This document shows positions 1-14,036 of a stretch of DNA of 64,000 nt, piece by piece. This DNA is from Chimonanthus salicifolius (lineage: Eukaryota; Streptophyta; Magnoliopsida; Laurales; Calycanthaceae). The position numbers and the translations under genes were made by a program. The notes under the pieces are model-generated. The model had not been told where the DNA came from and did no database searches. It saw nothing but the letters and a program-made list of their open reading frames with translations. Position 1 is the first letter of the stretch; every line of letters begins with the position of its first letter. The DNA is taken from contig CM023534.1 in the NCBI GenBank assembly GCA_013350335.1, forward strand, positions 11,003,542 through 11,067,541, written 5' to 3'.

Positions 1-2987
1 ATATTGGTAAACCTTGCATAACTTGTCCTTTAGTTCTCTAAATACTTTTTTTTTTTTCCTTCTATGTTTTCTTTTGAAGAGGATGCTTTCGTTGTGGTTT
101 AATTCTCATAATCTCAACCACAAAAGTTGCTGGTTCAAGTCACATAAAAAAGAAATCTAACCAATCTGTCCACCCAAGTAACACCCCTAGCTGTAACCAT
201 GATTGGAAGCAAATGTAGATATATCCAAAGGCAAAAGAAATCTAGATGGAGCAATCAAAGACAAATGGAAGAGTTGATGTAGAAACCCAAGATCATAGCT
301 TTTGAAAAAGGATTTGTACTGTTGCCACAATGATTAAATTAAAAAATAGGCAGGTGGCCCAAATTGAGTTGCGAACAGATCATCATAGTCATGAAAACAA
401 ATTCAACAGGTCTACGGTGAGCCATGCACAAATATATCAAGTGATCTATGGGCTAAAGATCAAAGCCAATCAAATTGAGATGCTGAGGCAAAGATGATGG
501 CGACAAAGATGCTGGTGGTTTGATGCAGCTCGCACATTTGTGAGGAAAATGGGGAGATGGTTGGACTGATGTTTTGGACTCGTGGACGGAAGTGAATTTC
601 ATATGGTGGGGAGCATGGTGCTAGATAGGTGGTGCACTATGATGCCAACACAAATGAAGGAGAGGAGCTGAGAAGATTTCAATGGTCGGCTCTGATGATG
701 GATAGTTGCAACAATAAGTGGTGCTGCATCAGTGCCTGGGACAAACGAGTGCAAAACATGATATTATATGAAGGAACAGAGATGCCTGGTGTTGAAACAC
801 CTTCGGATTGATGCCACTGATGGTGTGAGTGCATATGTTAATTATTAGATTTCAAGATGATGTTCAGCAGGTTGTTTTGGATGGACTGATATGGAAATGG
901 AGTTTGGGTCAAATAAAGGGTAGCAGGCAAATAACATGGCCTGATCTAGAGTGATGGTTACAGGGGTAGAATGGGATGAAAGACATGGCATGATTGGAGA
1001 CGGAAATGCAGACTCAATGGATTAAGATGGAGGTGTTGTGGTGGGTAGGAGACCGAGTGACAAACTGAACAGAGATTGATTTGCACTAAGTTAATAATAA
1101 GTTGAAATTTATGGGGCTGGATTTGGGTGATTGGGACAATAAGGATGGTATGGATCAGGGGTGAGGTCGGAATACGAGAGAACAATGCTGCCGGTAGCTG
1201 GCATTCCACGGGGCAGGATCCATGGTCTGATCAAGAGCAAAAGAGCTCTTGGTCATGTAGTCTGAATTTGAGATCATGTTAAGTGAGGAGACTTCTCACA
1301 AATTTTATATGTTCTATTGGGTAATGCCAAGCCATATAGATAGTGTTGCAATCAAGATTACATCGATCATAAGAGAGAAAGAAAATCTAATCTTTTCTAA
1401 TCCACCATAATACCTAATCAATCATAATCTTGTTATGCTTATCCTAACAAATGCTAGCATACTAACATATCCAAAAAAAAATCCTCTAATTGAGAATACC
1501 AAGGAAGGCCCATTAAGATGGTTTGTGTCCATAGGATGTCCAAATGCAGCCCCACTGTGATGGATTGGCGGGTTGTAGTTGTCAAGGACTAGGAGAAGGT
1601 GAAGACTTTTAAGAACTTGGATTAATGGGAATATGGGATATAGGAGAACATAAAAGGGTGATGTGGTAGAATCGAATGTAGGATGTAGAAAGTTGTCCCT
1701 GGATAGATGGGAAGATGATGATGGTGTTGTTATTCTTAATTTCTACCCAATACTTGTTTGTCATTAATGCGCGCTATTAACATCAGTATAAAAAAAGAAA
1801 AGAAATATGAAATAAAAGGACACCTTTTTCTCACCCTTGAGAAATGCCAGATTTGTTTTCTTATGTTTTGATAGGCAAAATTAAAGCCAATTCATTTGTA
1901 GAAGTTGTTAACAAGGTCAATCTGCCCCCTCTCCGTTATCAAAATTTATTTATTTTCATTGCAATGATATTGCTTCTCAACTGCATATGGGTTACCGGCA
2001 AGATACGAAGTGGTTGAGAGGAGATGGGGCATGGTTAGGTTTAATAGGATGCTATGGAGCAAATCTGATTAGTAATTGATTGGAAGAAGCAATAGATAGA
2101 TGGTGTGATGGAGGAAAAACTTAAAATGGTAGCCTCTCATTCTCTCTCTGTAAAACTCTTCTCTTGATGCATGCTCTCTTTTATTAAGCACTGGAAACAG
2201 ATTAACAATTCATCCAGATTGAGGAGTTACTTTGTAACTCTTAACTGGTAGCTTGTTTCTTGCTCTTCTATCAGGTCATTACTTGTATATATGAGAAAAA
2301 AAACTACAGGCTGCAAATTCCAATATTGGTACATTTGATCCTTGCTGTGATGGAAACTCGCTAGGAACACACAATTGCTCCATTTTTACCATATTGGACA
2401 CACTTTTACTGTTTCTCATTTGATTGTTAGCTATAATTAGTAGGCATCTGAATTTGTCAAAACTAATTGCCTGTTTTTTTTACTATCGATTGCTTATCTT
2501 TCTGTATGAAGACCTAGAAATGCCAAATTTGCTGATTTTGTAAAGGCATCTAATCATTTTGACAGGTAATGAAAGATCTGCATGCTAGCTACGTTATTGT
2601 GGGGGCAATGTAGTGGCATATAATACTATCTAATAATTGTCAGATATTACCGTGTTACTGAGATTGGACAGTGCAAAAAACTTCAATATGGATCATACAG
2701 TAGCTAGTATTGGCATCTGTCATTGTGCCTTTTGCTTTTGATTTGTGAAATTCAAATGATATATGAGGGCTTGAAGGGATCGAAATGGAAGGTTGCACTT
2801 TTTTTTCCCCTTGAGCTTAACTTTTAAGATGCTTATGCATACCACATGTAGTGTTATGTAAGCCAATTTTAATTTCTGTTAGTATGTTCTTGTTTTACTG
2901 TATTGCATGTGTTTGGTCTCTTTCGTTATATAGTTCTGAAGTAATTTGCCTTTTGGAAGAGTAAACTTTATTATTTTCTCATTACAG
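1..2987. other. Region upstream of the first recognised TIM50 exon; no gene supported
   Basis: No open frame resembles the TIM50 N-terminus, and no other protein family was recognised. The stretch ends at a good splice acceptor (TTACAG at 2982-2987), so at least its right part should be intron. Positions 480-1260 are G/A-rich on the + strand and read like degraded transposon coding sequence, but no domain could be named. Short A/T homopolymers occur near 48-58. Confidence 0.5.
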
Positions 2988-3418
2988 AAAATTTGGGCTC
3001 ACCTTTATTCAACAGCTGTGAAAGGTGTGCCAAACTTCTCTCTATTCCTTTCCTCCAACAACAACAATCACACAAACATATTCACACTTTGTACACAATT
3101 TTTCTAGTGCGTGATTTTTCATTTGTCACCCTTGGTGTTATCTTCATGTGGCATTTCTGGAACTGGGAATTTCTTCTGCAATTTTTTTGGTACAGGGCAG
3201 TTAGGAGACACATGGATTGCCGTAAAATTGTGAGGCCTTCCTCTCACTGGGTAAATTTAAATGTATATAATGGTCCTATAATACATGACAAGAGTTTGTA
3301 TCATAGGTACTCACTGTTGAATCAATAAAGGTTGTGGGTTTAAGATGCGTTGCCATTTCCAAACGAAAAAATTGCATGTTTGCTCCATCCAAGAAATAAA
3401 ATAACACATTCCACCCCT

Positions 3419-3462
<44 letters not shown>

Positions 3463-6400
3463 AGAGTGTTTTTGGTTATACCAATGGAAGAACATTGCTA
3501 AGATACATAGACACTTGTATATGCTCAATGTATCATGTCTAACACCTTGGTACCTGTAGCATACGTAGTAAAATATGATGTCATAAGACATCTCTACAAA
3601 GAAAGGCTATAGCGTTTTTATTGGAAAAAACATAAAAAATAAACATGCATCTGAAAATGGTAAATTTGTTTGTTGCAGTGCCTGCTAAATCTGTAGAGTT
3701 ATACATGGAAGTCAGGAGGTCGATTGAAGACCAAGTCCGGGTATATATTGTTCTTCCAAAATTGGACCTGATGCCAATCGGTTTGGATTCTAATATGGTT
3801 ATCTGAAAATATGCTTTATATAATACCATTCTAATATGTTGTTATGCACTTTTTCCCCCCTGTAGGGATTTACTAATCCATCATCAGAGAAGCTGCTTCC
3901 AGATTTACATCCTTTAGAACAACATGTCTTTACACTTGTTCTAGACCTCAGTGAGACTTTAGTATATTCTGATTGGAAGGTATTGGTCTCTATTCTATTT
4001 TTTTGAAATGATGGCCATCTCTATTCTTGACAATATGATCCATGCAAATATCTGATTTTGCAACTGCAGGATACCTCTATAGTGGTTGTCTATAGCCAAT
4101 TGTACTGATCAATGCCTTTCTTTTAATTGATTGGTTCATTAGCATATTTTGTTTTTTTAGACAATTCTTTTGTCTGTGTTGAGGAAAGATAAATAACCGA
4201 TTTTATCCATGTGTAGCAACATGATTATTGTTATCTGGAGGTGGAGACAAATAACAACTGGAACTGTTTGGGGCTCTTTCCTGGTATTCCTTTTCCTGGT
4301 TTAGTGTTGGCTTGCTCGAGTGATTGGGATCTCCCCTTTTGTAATTTTCTGTTTTTGTGCACTCCTTGTGCCTTATAATGGAGAAAAAAAAAAAAAACCC
4401 AACTTGAAGTGATAATTTTATGTTGGTGTGGATTGCTAGATTTTCATAATGACATTAGCTCCAGCATGAATGACAGAAGTGTCTGAAGTACTGATGATCT
4501 AATAGAACTAGAAGGGAAGACCAATGAGGACTTGTGGTGAAAACTAATGAGTGGTATATTAAGATTGTGAAGTGACACAGAATTTTGCTCCAAATGGGAT
4601 CAATGGAGAAGTAGAACTAATAAAGCAACCATGAATATATGGTATGGTAAGGCAGCAGCAGCAGTTGAGAAACTCATTATTGAGCAGTATCATGTAGCAG
4701 CAGCAACAACATCAGTACTATATAATACTTTCACAAGGTGTAAGGGTCTTTTTGAGGTTTTTTTTTTTAAAAGCAAAGGCCTTTTGAGTTCTAACAGAAT
4801 AAAAACTTTCGTGTTGTGTGGTATTGTCATGAAGGGGTCATGCCCTAAATTCTCCAATTTTAACATGTTACCTGGATCGTCATTATATTCATATCCTATT
4901 GAATGTGTCTAGACTTAACTGTCATTTTCAGTTCAACAATCATAGAGTTAATCATTTAGCAAATGATTCTTTTTTTTTTTTTTTTTAAATCGCAGATCAC
5001 CATATATTCCATTATCACAATTATCATCCATCAAAATTCTTGAGATGATCAATCCAAGGTGGGGCTATCACCATAGGTGGTCCAGATCTATGGTTGGAAT
5101 TTTGTCTTGACAATTGCTGCGGTCCATAGATTTTCCAACCATTGACTGAATATTTGTATTTCACCCATTGAAAATGACTTTTTGAATGCATGGATGCTCC
5201 AAGGCATGGCTTATCAGATGGACAATGCATGGGGTGGACAGTCCGCATTGATGATTGGACTTTCATTGCAGTCGTTGTTATGGTAGTCCATATTGATGTT
5301 TGGTCCTTATTGTAACTCAGAAAATAACATTGGGTGTTTCACATGCATCTAAAAATCATCTGCTTTTGGATTGGTTTTTTTTTTCTAAAGATTCCCCGTG
5401 TCTCTTGAAGGGCAGAGATTCCCCTTGAGGGGATTTTCCTCCAGGAGAAAAATGTATTTCCCTACTATTGTAGAGACTCATTTTTCTCTTGAAACAGGAG
5501 GAAATTCCCTAATGTTGTCCTCAATTTCTGATACCATGATGAATTGCTAGATGAGTGGAAGTAGGAGAAGGCAGGGTATGATCCAAACTGACCTTAATGT
5601 TATCTTTTTCATATAATTTATGGTTGAGTGCCCAATTTTTTTTTTTTTTGATGACCAAGGTGTCCAGGGGTCTCACCTGTCTTTGGGCAGGGGCCTCACA
5701 ATTTTTCATATAATTTATGGTTGAGTGCCTATTTGATGATGAAAACTATAACCATGAGAATTTCTGAATAGTGGTGTTTGTTTGTGTGTCATTTTCTTGG
5801 CTTCACTGACTATATTAGGGAGTGCATATCCACTGTCAAGTATCTGGTGCTTATTAATGGGAGTCCTTTTGGATTGTTTTCCTCTAATGGTGTGCTAGTT
5901 TAGCGGCAATTTGATTCTTGGAGAAGGCTGTTCTGAGCCAGGATGTGAAAGAAGCTCATATTGCAGATGTCGCTGAATTTGTTTTTTGAAATCACATCGA
6001 CTTCATGATCTTATTTTGCTATGTACAGCGTGAGAGAGGTTGGAGAACGTACAAAAGACCTGGAGTTGATGCTTTCTTGGAACATCTTGCTCAATTTTAT
6101 GAAATTGTTGTGTATTCTGATCAGCTGAATGTGGTACCCTCGTCTTCTCATGTTATTTCGATTATGAAGTTTCTTCATATATATTTTTTTTTTTGATCAT
6201 TTATGATCATGTAACTTCTCATTTTTGGTGTAGTATGTTGACCCTATTATTGAAAGGCTGGACCAGAAGGGTTGTATACGATATAGGCTGTCTAGAGCTG
6301 GCACCAGATATCTTGATGGAAAGCATTATAGGGTAATGCTCATTCCATTTATTTTTATTGCAAGGAACCATATGATTGTATTAAACTGGATATGATGGGG

Positions 6401-9400
6401 GACTACCTAGAGCTGCAACCAATATTTCAGTCTATATCTTTTAAACTGGATAGTTATCACCGTTGTTGTCATGAATTCATTGTCAAAGCCCTATACCATC
6501 TCTCTAGTGTTTATTTTGGTGGTTCTTCTTGATTCATTCCTATTTAGACTCGTTCCTTTTTTCTTTTATCGTTTAGATTCATTCCTATTTAAGACTATGT
6601 TCTTTGTCATCCCCAATCTAAAATGTTGTTTCTCACTGTGTTCACTCAAAAAAGTTGAATTTTTTTTAGCATGCTTCTTCTAACCACTTTGGTGGTTCTA
6701 CTTCCTGACTCATTCCTATTTAGGACTTCATTCTTCATATATGGACCACTTTGATCTTCTAAGTTCATACCCAGACCAAGATGATGCTTTTGATATATAC
6801 AACTTGAACCACCCTTTGAGTTCTTGTGATGTACTCATTCCTAATTTCTATTTTTTGTTGTTACCCATAAAGCTTTAGATTATCTCATTTAAATTATGGT
6901 GAAGATGTATTTTTGTGAGAAAGGCTAAATATTTGCAACATATTGCAATATTCAGTGCCTATTGGAGTTTGTATTTTTACTTTTCAATTCATCATCTTCG
7001 TCAAAGGCTAGCCCAAACTATTTGGGGTTGGTTATTTGAGTTCTTCTTCTCCACTCAAAGCTATTTGAAGCTATTGGCTCTGTTATGCAACAATTTAGCA
7101 TTCCACTTTTGCCATCTCATTCCATTCTTTTACTCGAAAAATATTATTCCATTGGCTTCTAGTGTTGGCATTTTCTTTTGGGCTGCCGTGTTGTCCGTTG
7201 GAAAAAGTTTTTGATTTATTCTCCTTCCATATCCTATTACTTGTGCAGCATTATATTAGCCTTTGTTTCTTTAGCACATTATCCTATACAAGTTATATTG
7301 TCGGACAGGTTATTTTCCAAATATTTCATGATTTACTGCTGATTTGCTCTGAAGATTAGCCTGAAGCTTGGTCCTCTCTCTCTCTCTCTCTCTCTCTATC
7401 CCCCCCCTCCTTGGCTGTAGTTCCTATCATATTATAAGAAGAAATGAGAAACTGTACTATTTATTTAACATAATTGATGCTGGCAGGACCTCTCAAATCT
7501 GAATAGAGATCCTTCCCGAATTCTTTATGTGAGTGGGCAAGCACTGGAAAGTAGCCTTCAGCCAGAAAACTGTGTGCCAATTAAGCCTTGGAAGCTTGAA
7601 TCTGATGATACTGAACTTCTGGATCTTATTCCCTTTCTCGAATGTAAGTCCATCCCGTAGTTCACTGTTGACTGCTAGGATCAGTGGCTACCTTTGTGAA
7701 CTAATAATTCTTCTGTGTCATCTACCCCAGATTGCAGTTGCTCTAAACTTCTCATAGAGTGAACATGTCATCTTTAGAGCATTGCTGCTGTCTGAGAAGT
7801 TGTGTGAAACAATATGAGAAACTAGCCATTTGCTTAAGTTCTTTCTCAGCTGTTAATAATGAAGCATAAGAAACTATACGAGAAATAAAGAAGCGAGGAA
7901 TGCAAGCACTTTTGAGATTTACAATTATGTGCGTGGACATTGGAAATCTCAGTAGATGGGATACGGATTTTTTAAGCATATCATTTGAAATCAGTATCAG
8001 CCATTCACTATGATTATGATTTGAGGGGAGGCAGAAACCAATTGTGCTGCCAATGTGTTTAGTGATTTCTGTGGTGTCCAAACTTAGCTAAGTGCATAAA
8101 CATCCGAGTCTGCCATTCCACTTAAAGTGGGCATAACCCTAAATACATCCAAAGTAGATGTTTTGTAGAATGATTTGAGGATCTGATCTGTTTTCTCTAA
8201 TGACAGATGTTGCCAGGCATAGACCAGCAGATATTCGACCTGTTCTAGCATCTTACCAAGGTCATGATATAGCAACTGAATTTATTGAACGGTCCAAGGA
8301 ACACCAGAGGTAAATCTCTTGTTCTCGTGCATTATTTCATTATATGATCAAATGTTTCGAAGATGTTAATAAACTAGAAGGGAAGTGTGTGACTCATGTA
8401 AAGAAAATGCTATTGTTCTCTAATTAGTTGTAGCCAATAGTCTGATATTGTCTCTACGTTGAACAAACTAAGATCAACTATGAGTGCTCTGTGTTCTACA
8501 TTTGTCATGGATTATAGCATTTTGTATCATCTTGCCTTACAAGGATGAATTTTCAATGGAGTCCGGATTCTAGAGGAAGGCATTGAATAGAACATAGATG
8601 ACCATAATACTCTCCCTGAGTCCCTGAGCCTTTCTTTTACCTTGATGTCAAGAGGAAGAGGATCACCACAGATAATGCCAAAACTTGACCATGGAGCCAC
8701 AACCCACTCGGAAGCAGATACTTTGTTTGAACTAGAAAGTACGAACTTGAGAAAATTCCAATCGACCTTGTCATTGGCTTTTTCAAGATTTAAATTACAA
8801 CTGACACCCTTCTCTTTTGCCTTGTGATAGGAGTCAATGCACTCATGACTTGTGATAACTACATCTAATATCTGTCTATCTTTGACTGTCGCTGACTAAA
8901 AATGGGATATAACTGCAGGAAGCACCACTTCGAGCCTATTAGCAAGCACCTTAGAAAGAATTTTATAGGCACTACCCAGAAGACTGACGGGTCTATGTAA
9001 TATTACACAAGGATGACTCCTTGCAACGTTTGCCTTTCCATCAAGATGCAACCTCTATTCCTTGGATTCTTCGAAATGAGTGATTTTTCCACTCAGCCCT
9101 ATCATGCCACATGTTACTCTGCTGTTTATCATGTTCTTTCTTACCACATCTAGGAGTGGCAAAGGATTGGGTTGATTGACCCAATTCTTTTGAGCCCTCA
9201 ACTCAAAGCCAACTCATTTATCAAAGGGTTTGGGTCAAATCAATCCATTTATTGAATGGGTGAATATACTATCTTCAACCCCCTTTTTTTTCTGGTTGGG
9301 TTGGTTTAGAAATCCTGAGTCAGGGTTTGTTTGTGTGACTCAATTATTTTGAACCCAACTATTTAAATAGGTTTAGGGTGAGCCAAATTGTTTGTTAAAA

Positions 9401-11700
9401 CTTAGGGAAAGGGTCAATATATTCAACTTGAAGCTTGATTTTTCGTGTAAGATCTCTCTTCTTTTCTTTTTGAAACACGTCGGTTAGATTGGAAATTGCC
9501 ACCTCTAGCTATTTGTACCTTCTAATGGTCTGTTCTGATTTGTGCTTTTGATTTTTCATCTTGTCAATGTTTATGGTCTATTGTGTATTTGGCAAGCCAT
9601 CTCATTCAACATTCCCTTTCTTATATTAGGACAACCTTTAGACTTATTTTACAAATTTTCTTACCTTATCTTTTATATTACATTACACATCCAACTTGCA
9701 TACACATTCCATTACCCTACATTATTACTTTATTTGCTTTCCTTTTCTTCATTGCCCAACATGCAACTGCAAATCTAGCTAGCATTTTATAGAAATATCC
9801 CTTTGATTCAATGCCTACCTACCTCTCTCTCAAAATGTGGCACTAAGTTTTCAATTTTATTCAGTTTATCCTCCTACTCAAATCCACTAAGCATATAGTC
9901 CATTTATTTTGTCCTTGTCCCAGCTAATTTTCAAATCATTTTGTTTTGGAAGTTCTTTTTCTTTTTCCCATATTTCCAAGTTATTATTTGGTTGGTTTCT
10001 CTTTTCTCTAATTTGTACCACATCATTTGCAAAACAACTTGCACCTGAGGAACTTCATGTTGCACTTCTGATGTTAAGTTGTTTTTAACTAAAGAACATA
10101 AATAAGGGATTAGAACAGACCCTAGTGTAGGCCCAGTTTCTGTAGAAACTTTGTTATCTCTTACATGATTGCCCATCTCACAATCACATAGTTATTCTTT
10201 TTGGCTGCTGACAGGCATATGTCAGAATACCCCAACATGTGACTTGAGCTATGTTTATTACTGTTTCATTTTTGAGTAAATTTTATACTTATTTTCGTCA
10301 CCATTATTTTTACCTGCTATTTCTTTTTTCATATAACTATTCATTTAAATTTAATTACCACAAACCTATGTTCTGAATTTACTGAACTGACACATTGTTC
10401 TGGTGTTGCATTCCAACACATGCAACACGGATGTAATCCTATAATTAATAAACATACATTGGCTAGGGTAAATTCCTGTTGAAGCTCATATCATGGCTAG
10501 TTTGTATTTCATGTAGTATTAATCCTAGATGATTTTTTTTTTTTTTTGTATTCAGTTATTATATACCTAGCCTTATTAAAATATATCCATGCACTTATCC
10601 CTTTGTCAGTTTCACTTTCCCATTTGTGCAAAAACAGATGGTTATGTTGCTTATACACGTTCTCTCATTTTTTTTTGAAACATTAACAACTTTGATTCCA
10701 TAAATAAGAGAGTAGTACAAAAGAAGGACCTGAGTATAGGAGAACTATATCAGAATAAAAAAGAGAACAATAAACATAAATAAGAGAAAAACAAGAGAAA
10801 AATACAAGATACATCCAGAACCATCCCACACCAAATACACATGGGACCCAACCCCTATCTTTGAAAGGTAGCCAGAGGAAAAAAATTCCAAAGCCGGCGC
10901 TTGTAAGTGAACACCAGCTTTTGTCAAGAAGTTTGCAATACAGTTTGCTAAACGAGGTATATGGGTAAAAGTGATACCACCCATTCTGCACAATCTCCAA
11001 ATGTCCCTTGCAACACAAACCAACCTCCAAGGGGGGGATTTCCTATTGCTAGCCCAAGAGATGACACAACCCCAGTGAAGCGACATTTGCATAACAAGTG
11101 GTCCACTGACTCCTCTTCGATCCTACACAATGCACAAACAGACAGAGCCTCTTCTCCTAAGGTTGAGTCTCACAAGGATTCTCTTTTTCAAGGCCGACCA
11201 CACAAAGAATTGAATTCTAGGGGATATCTTGTTGTTCCAAGCCATGTTGCAAATGGGAGGTGGTAGTGGATTTGCTGCATAAGAAGATCTCAAGATTGAT
11301 TTCACTGAGAAAGATCCCTATGACTCCATAGACCATATCCATTTATCCTTATCCTCAATCCACAGTTTGACATCACTTAGTATTCATAACAAAGCTTGGT
11401 TAGTGACTTCCTCAAAGTCCCGCAACATCTTTCTAAAGGAAATTATCCACTGAGGTGAGCCATTGACTTAACAAAATATATAGTAGCTACCATTCAAAAA
11501 GGAAAGAAAAGAAAAGAAAATATATGGTAACTCCTGCGGTTTGTTAACTCTCTAAATTTTCTTTTGCTTGTGTAATCCATTCACAATGCTTAAGAAGTTT
11601 GTGATTCCTCTATTCATAATAAGTTTATATAAACATGTGAAATGAATGGTGCAGGCGACTTCAACAACAGAGGCAACAAGGTCATTTCTGGCGACGATGA
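2988..11700 (+). CDS. TIM50: Mitochondrial import inner membrane translocase subunit TIM50, 3' part (5' exons not found)
   Basis: Eight exons join in frame: 2988-3024, 3679-3740, 3866-3979, 6029-6133, 6234-6332, 7487-7643, 8207-8309 and 11655-11700 (stop TGA). All introns are GT-AG. The 723 nt encode 240 residues. TIM50 is the presequence receptor of the TIM23 complex; its C-terminal domain lies in the intermembrane space and resembles FCP1/SCP HAD phosphatases. Visible signatures are [20 protein letters not shown] followed by ETLVYSDW (the degenerate HAD motif I), [45 protein letters not shown], and the plant-typical tail ending GHFWRR. The order and spacing match plant TIM50 without a break. 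Family members are about 350-380 residues, so the mitochondrial targeting peptide and transmembrane segment (roughly 120-140 residues) are missing. They probably lie before the window or in a short exon I did not recognise in 1-2987. The last intron (3.3 kb) is swollen by a hAT-like element and a LINE tail. It converges on the membrane-protein gene at 14037-24266. Confidence 0.93.
3420..3458. repeat. (CT)n microsatellite in a TIM50 intron
   Basis: An uninterrupted CT dinucleotide run of about 19 units lies in the intron between the first two recognised TIM50 exons. Confidence 0.95.
5633..5701 (-). mobile_element. 5'-truncated SINE with a 28-nt target-site duplication (TIM50 intron)
   Basis: A poly-T head followed by TTGATGACCAAGGTGT and a GGGGTCTCAC block is the reverse complement of the 3' end of the SINE at 23247-23473. 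It is flanked by perfect 28-nt direct repeats at 5605-5632 and 5702-5729, both containing ATAATTTATGGTTGAGTG. That is the expected result of LINE-type target-primed reverse transcription. The tRNA-like head is missing. Confidence 0.85.
7373..7397. repeat. (CT)n microsatellite in a TIM50 intron
   Basis: A short CT run lies in the intron between the exons ending at 6332 and starting at 7487, followed by a C-rich tract. Confidence 0.9.
9151..9507. mobile_element. Non-autonomous hAT-like element in the last TIM50 intron
   Basis: The left end TAGGAGTGGCAA and right end TTGCCACCTCTA are imperfect terminal inverted repeats of the hAT type (consensus near TAGGGGTGGCAA). The 357-bp interior is rich in GGGTTGG and CCAACCC words and has no transposase frame. 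I could not see a clean 8-bp target duplication. Confidence 0.6.
10670..11340 (-). mobile_element. 5'-truncated non-LTR retrotransposon (LINE) tail in the last TIM50 intron
   Basis: Minus-strand frames encode a zf-RVT-like segment ([18 protein letters not shown], then [17 protein letters not shown]) followed in another frame by an RNase H-like tail ([19 protein letters not shown]). The + strand poly-T near 10668-10677 is the element's poly-A tail. Both domains are typical of the C-terminal part of plant L1-clade ORF2. Several frameshifts are present, so it is dead. Endonuclease and reverse transcriptase are absent. Confidence 0.8.
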
Positions 11701-14036
11701 CTTTCCTTGGAAGACGTGTAGTGAAGTGAACGAATGTTCTTGTCATCACTCGTGATTTGATAAATGGAAGATTATTCTATGGAGATTGAGCTTTTTTTTT
11801 TTTTTTTGCATTGTGAAATGTGTTATAATTTGCAGTTAGAATAATTCATCTAAACCAGAGCGTACTTGGTTATTTTTGACCTTGTCATATTTTAAGGGCT
11901 TCATTTTTTCCTTAGTACAATATTGCATGCTTTACTAATATGTTCATATCTTTTGTACTAGTGTATAGATATGAAAGAAAAATGATAGCTTAGCAAGTTA
12001 CATTTTTTTTTAATGACCCCATGGTGTTTAGGCGTCTTACTTGACTAATCTTTGGAGAATGTGTAAAACTCCCAATCTGCCACATGCCGGATATAGAACA
12101 ATGGAGAGTGACCCCTTTTGTGTCGAGGGGGATTTATCCAAGACTTTCCCTACATAGAAGAATAGGTTTTGACCATCAAACCGACCCCTTAGCAAGTTAC
12201 ATTTCTAAGCCTGTTTTGAAACTTCATGGTGCTAGAGCTTGGTATTACTGTCAGACCATTCACGGAAATTACAGGCATGTTTAACTGGGAAAATGTTCTT
12301 TACAGGTTCGTTGATCTTCTAGTTATCTGTACCATTTGATGAACCCTGAAACCTAAGTCCACCATTGAGCAATACCAAGTGGAGCCTCATCTAAGTTTAT
12401 TGTCGGCTGTAGTCCTTTCTTTTCTTTTTTTCTTTTCAAAATCCTCTTGGCTGTGTTTTCCAAGGAAAAGGAAGGAAATTATATACATATAGAGCCATTT
12501 TAGCTATTTTTTTATTGAAATTATTGGCCAATGTTGGGGAAGCCTAAACTCAGGAAAATCAGAAGAGATTTTCATGTTTGCTTTAACCCTGACAAGACTC
12601 TTCTTTCCCAATCTGTAGGCTCCCTGCCAAGATCTCTGTGTTATTTATTTGTTCAATTCTAATTTGCAGTGTTTTTTTTTTTTTTTTTTTTAAACGTGAA
12701 AAAATGCCTAAGTATGTGCCATGCCCATGTCACGTATATTAGGTTTGGCTTTGGAGATCCTTGGTTTACTTATGATTTTCGGATCCAGGTAAAATGACGT
12801 TTTTTAAACTTTTAAAAGTTGAATTACTTAAAATTATTTATCAATTTTTAAAAGCAGACTTCCAATCTTCATAAAATCTTCTACTACGCCTGAAGTGCAC
12901 TCAATATGTCCAGCGACTTCCAATCTTTTTTGTTCTTAATTTTTCACTAACATTAAAGTCTTCAGAAATTGGAGATTTTAATATGTAAAAAATTAATTTC
13001 TACCTCGATGTGCAAACTAATGCCAATTACTCCTAATTTAAAGCAAACGCACTATTCCGGAGTTGACCCAGGTGCTACTCTCTCGCCCAAGACAATGGTA
13101 GCAATCTGCCCCAAATGTCTGAAAGTCCAAAATGTTTAGTGTGAACTGCGAAGCCTAGAACAAGCACAGTCCACTGCCATCTATATAAGGATGGCAACTT
13201 GTACTGGAATCCCAAAAGATTGAAGTGCCCAACCCATTATAATAGGGCTTGGCAAATTAAAAGCCCAGACCAATTCCAGACGATTTATATCCTGTACATT
13301 ATCAAGTGATTGGCCTGTCAAGTTTTTCAGACCTAAAAAGGAATCCGGGTCACGTATGTTAATCCAAATTGATGTTAGGTTCACATCTTTTGGCTGAACT
13401 CAACTGCATCTGGGTTGGTTCAGTCGCTCAGTCAGATATCCTGAGCACAACAACACAAGTTGATGGATCAGATCAAAGTTTTCACTAATAAGAGACTTTC
13501 ACCGCCCAATTAATCCCACAGAAGGTAGTGAAAATAGGTTTGTCGACGGTCCAAATTCAATGCAAAAGAGTAGTAATTTCACCCATGTAATTTTGGCCCT
13601 ATCTTCTTCGACCATCCAAATGCCTCTGTCACAATGGATGTGATAAAACAATAGGAGTGAGAAATCTGATGTAGAGAGGCAGGTGGTCTTAAAATAGAAT
13701 AAACAAAAAAACTCCGCTGGTAACAGATGTGTACCACCATGATCATTTTCATACAGAAGACAAGGCTAACTCACAAGAGTAGGAAAAATGCCACCGGAAA
13801 AAAAAGTACACTGAATCATAACCAGGAATCTACAAGGAATAGAGAGGTTTCTAGTAGGTTTTTTTATGTGCATTTGGAGCTGTTTCTCTTCTGCATAAAA
13901 TGGTTCAAGTCAGCTTCGGGTGGTTGTCATGCCAATTAATTCTGGATTCCCAACTAGTTAGTATGATATGATCCCACTTGCATTCAGAGACACTGTTAAC
14001 AAATCAAATAAATCTTTAAAAGATAAAATTGCTGCT
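11701..14036. other. Convergent intergenic space between TIM50 and the membrane-protein gene
   Basis: TIM50 ends on the + strand and the membrane-protein gene ends on the - strand, so this space holds both 3' untranslated regions and terminators. It contains the SINE at 12006-12188 and a T-run near 12671-12690. No further coding sequence is supported. Confidence 0.6.
12006..12188 (-). mobile_element. SINE with a 16-nt target-site duplication
   Basis: A poly-T head, a TGACCCCATGGTGTTTAGG block and a tail reading GACCATCAAACCGACCCC mark a minus-strand copy of the same SINE family as 23247-23473. Perfect direct repeats TTAGCAAGTTACATTT flank it at 11990-12005 and 12189-12204. The internal promoter box B is degraded. 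Confidence 0.85.

Noticed and set aside
629..811. 60-codon plus-strand open frame near the left end
   Set aside because: No recognisable domain, splice context or neighbouring conserved sequence; probably chance or old transposon sequence.
3350..3559. Plus-strand open frame containing a Ser-Leu run
   Set aside because: It is produced by the CT microsatellite and lies within a TIM50 intron.
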